NCBI GenBank assembly: GCA_015232955.1
Contig: JADFYS010000146.1
Span: 1-5,673 of the forward strand
Origin: Gammaproteobacteria bacterium
Lineage (GTDB): Bacteria > Pseudomonadota > Gammaproteobacteria > Thiohalomonadales > Thiohalomonadaceae
Length of the DNA stretch: 5,673 nt
Reading direction: 5' to 3'
Position 1 is the first letter of the stretch; the number at the start of each line of letters is the position of its first letter. Positions 4,792 to 5,673 of this stretch are shown here, one piece after another. A program made the translations under genes and the position numbers. The notes under the pieces were generated by a model that made no database searches, was not told where the DNA came from, and worked only from the letters and a program-made list of their open reading frames with translations.

Positions 4792-5673
4792 CTAACACCA
4801 CGAGCGGGCATTTCGGAAAAGACGCATCCACGGCCCATATTCCCCCCACTGCGCGGTGACCTCGGGAGAGAGAGCGGTGTACTGAAAACTACGGAAGAGG
4901 CGTTCGGGATGGGGCATCATTATCGTAAAACGGCCATCTGTGGTGGTAAATCCGGTCAACCCCAGCGCTGAACCGTTGGGGTTGGCCGGGTAGAGGCTGG
5001 CCGCCTCGCCACGGTTATCGACATAGCGAAGTGAGGCCAACCCCTGTTCAAGCAGCGCCGCTGCAGATTGGTCTGCAAACTCAGCCTGACCTTCACCGTG
5101 AGCAACGGCGATAGGGAGACGCGCCCCCTCCATTCCCTGAAGCAGAATCGACGGTGACGGCAGAATCTCCACCAGTGAGACCCTCGCCTCAAACTGCTGT
5201 GACAGGTTACGCACAAAGTGGGGCCAGTGATCACTACCGGGAATGAGTTGATGCAGGTTAGACATCATCTGACACCCATTACAGACACCAAGACCAAAGC
5301 GGTCACTCCGTTCAAAAACGCGGGCAAAGTCATCGCGTGCTCGCGCATTGAAGAGGATCGACTTCGCCCACCCCTCGCCAGCACCCAGAACATCACCGTA
5401 AGAGAAACCACCGCAAGCGACCATCCCTTTGTAATCAGAGAGGGATTGACGACCCGCAAGGATGTCACTCATATGGATATCCACCGCTCTGAAACCGGCG
5501 GCAGTAAAGGCAGCGGCCATCTCCACCTGCCCGTTAACCCCCTGTTCGCGCAGAATGGCGATCGCTGGCCGGGCACCTCCAATCAGGGGTGCAGCAGCGG
5601 GTGTCGAGTCAAAACTGAACCGGGGTTGAATTCCGGGATCGTCCTGATCGAGGATCTGCGCAAACGCCTGCCG
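4792..5673 (-). CDS. purL: phosphoribosylformylglycinamidine synthase, C-terminal glutaminase part (partial at 5' end)
   Basis: This is the last 293 residues of the long, single-chain FGAM synthase (about 1,300 residues in Escherichia coli), which carries out the fourth step of purine synthesis using glutamine and ATP in the cytoplasm. The glutamine amidotransferase domain begins at about residue 35 of the fragment (AIAILREQGVNGQVEMAAAF) and contains GGFSYGDVLGAGEGWA. The nucleophile elbow is LGVCNGCQMM, with Cys131 of the fragment as nucleophile, and the partner His255 and Glu257 are in MMPHPER. The end WGEYGPWMRLFRNAR is typical of the family. The frame stays open to the window edge; a GTG at 5524-5526 is internal and not a start, because conserved sequence precedes it. 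All three catalytic residues are present, so this half looks functional. Separate PurQ and PurS proteins replace this form in many other bacteria, including most Alphaproteobacteria. Confidence 0.95.
   Translation of the reverse strand, partial: RQAFAQILDQDDPGIQPRFSFDSTPAAAPLIGGARPAIAILREQGVNGQVEMAAAFTAAGFRAVDIHMSDILAGRQSLSDYKGMVACGGFSYGDVLGAGEGWAKSILFNARARDDFARVFERSDRFGLGVCNGCQMMSNLHQLIPGSDHWPHFVRNLSQQFEARVSLVEILPSPSILLQGMEGARLPIAVAHGEGQAEFADQSAAALLEQGLASLRYVDNRGEAASLYPANPNGSALGLTGFTTTDGRFTIMMPHPERLFRSFQYTALSPEVTAQWGEYGPWMRLFRNARSWC

Noticed and set aside
5524..5526. GTG as the start of a separate glutaminase (PurQ) gene
   Set aside because: The same frame continues upstream with conserved residues (AIAILREQGVNGQ) to the window edge, so the GTG is an internal valine of the long PurL.
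1..5673. tRNA, rRNA, CRISPR array, transposase or insertion sequence ends
   Set aside because: I saw no cloverleaf, regular short repeats with spacers, or transposase-like frame on either strand, so there is no direct sign of mobile elements around the mamI-mamE islet.

Overview
The window comes from the chromosome of a magnetotactic bacterium. The decisive evidence is a minus-strand pair, mamI followed by mamE. The MamE-type protein combines an HtrA/trypsin-like protease and a PDZ domain with three magnetochrome haem motifs (CXXCH), a combination known from magnetosome proteins. The flanking purL end looks like the long single-chain FGAM synthase with a fused C-terminal glutaminase. That form, together with the moderately GC-rich composition, suggests a proteobacterium such as a gammaproteobacterium or a Magnetococcus relative. 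The sequence alone does not settle which.

Layout from left to right. Bases 1-546 (+) hold the C-terminal part of an ABC transporter ATPase of the iron/sugar/polyamine importer type, which enters from outside the window. It converges, with only 3 bp between stop codons, on a minus-strand cluster spanning about 550-4000. Read in its own direction, that cluster is mamI (4000-3740), mamE (3740-1947, TAATG overlap with mamI), a low-complexity charged protein gene interrupted at a 10-G tract (1928-1097), a small soluble protein (1038-778) and a small single-pass membrane protein (777-550, starting directly after the previous stop). The short spacings suggest one transcript. A strong hairpin at 4058-4085 separates the cluster from an SCP2-like lipid-binding protein gene (4524-4123). 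A further 267 bp AT-rich and possibly structured intergenic region leads to the 3' end of purL (5673-4792), which continues beyond the window.

How the genes may work together: MamI (membrane remodelling and magnetite nucleation) and MamE (protein sorting to magnetosomes, proteolysis, redox control of magnetite growth) are both core magnetosome factors. Here they stand apart from mamH, mamK, mamM, mamO and the rest of the usual mamAB operon, at least within this window. They are bracketed by an ordinary purine gene and an importer ATPase. Three unrecognised genes follow them and are candidates for new magnetosome accessory factors.

The main novelties are the domain order of MamE (two magnetochromes in front of the protease, one behind it, a single PDZ), the isolated mamI-mamE islet, and the homopolymer frameshift in the gene after mamE.
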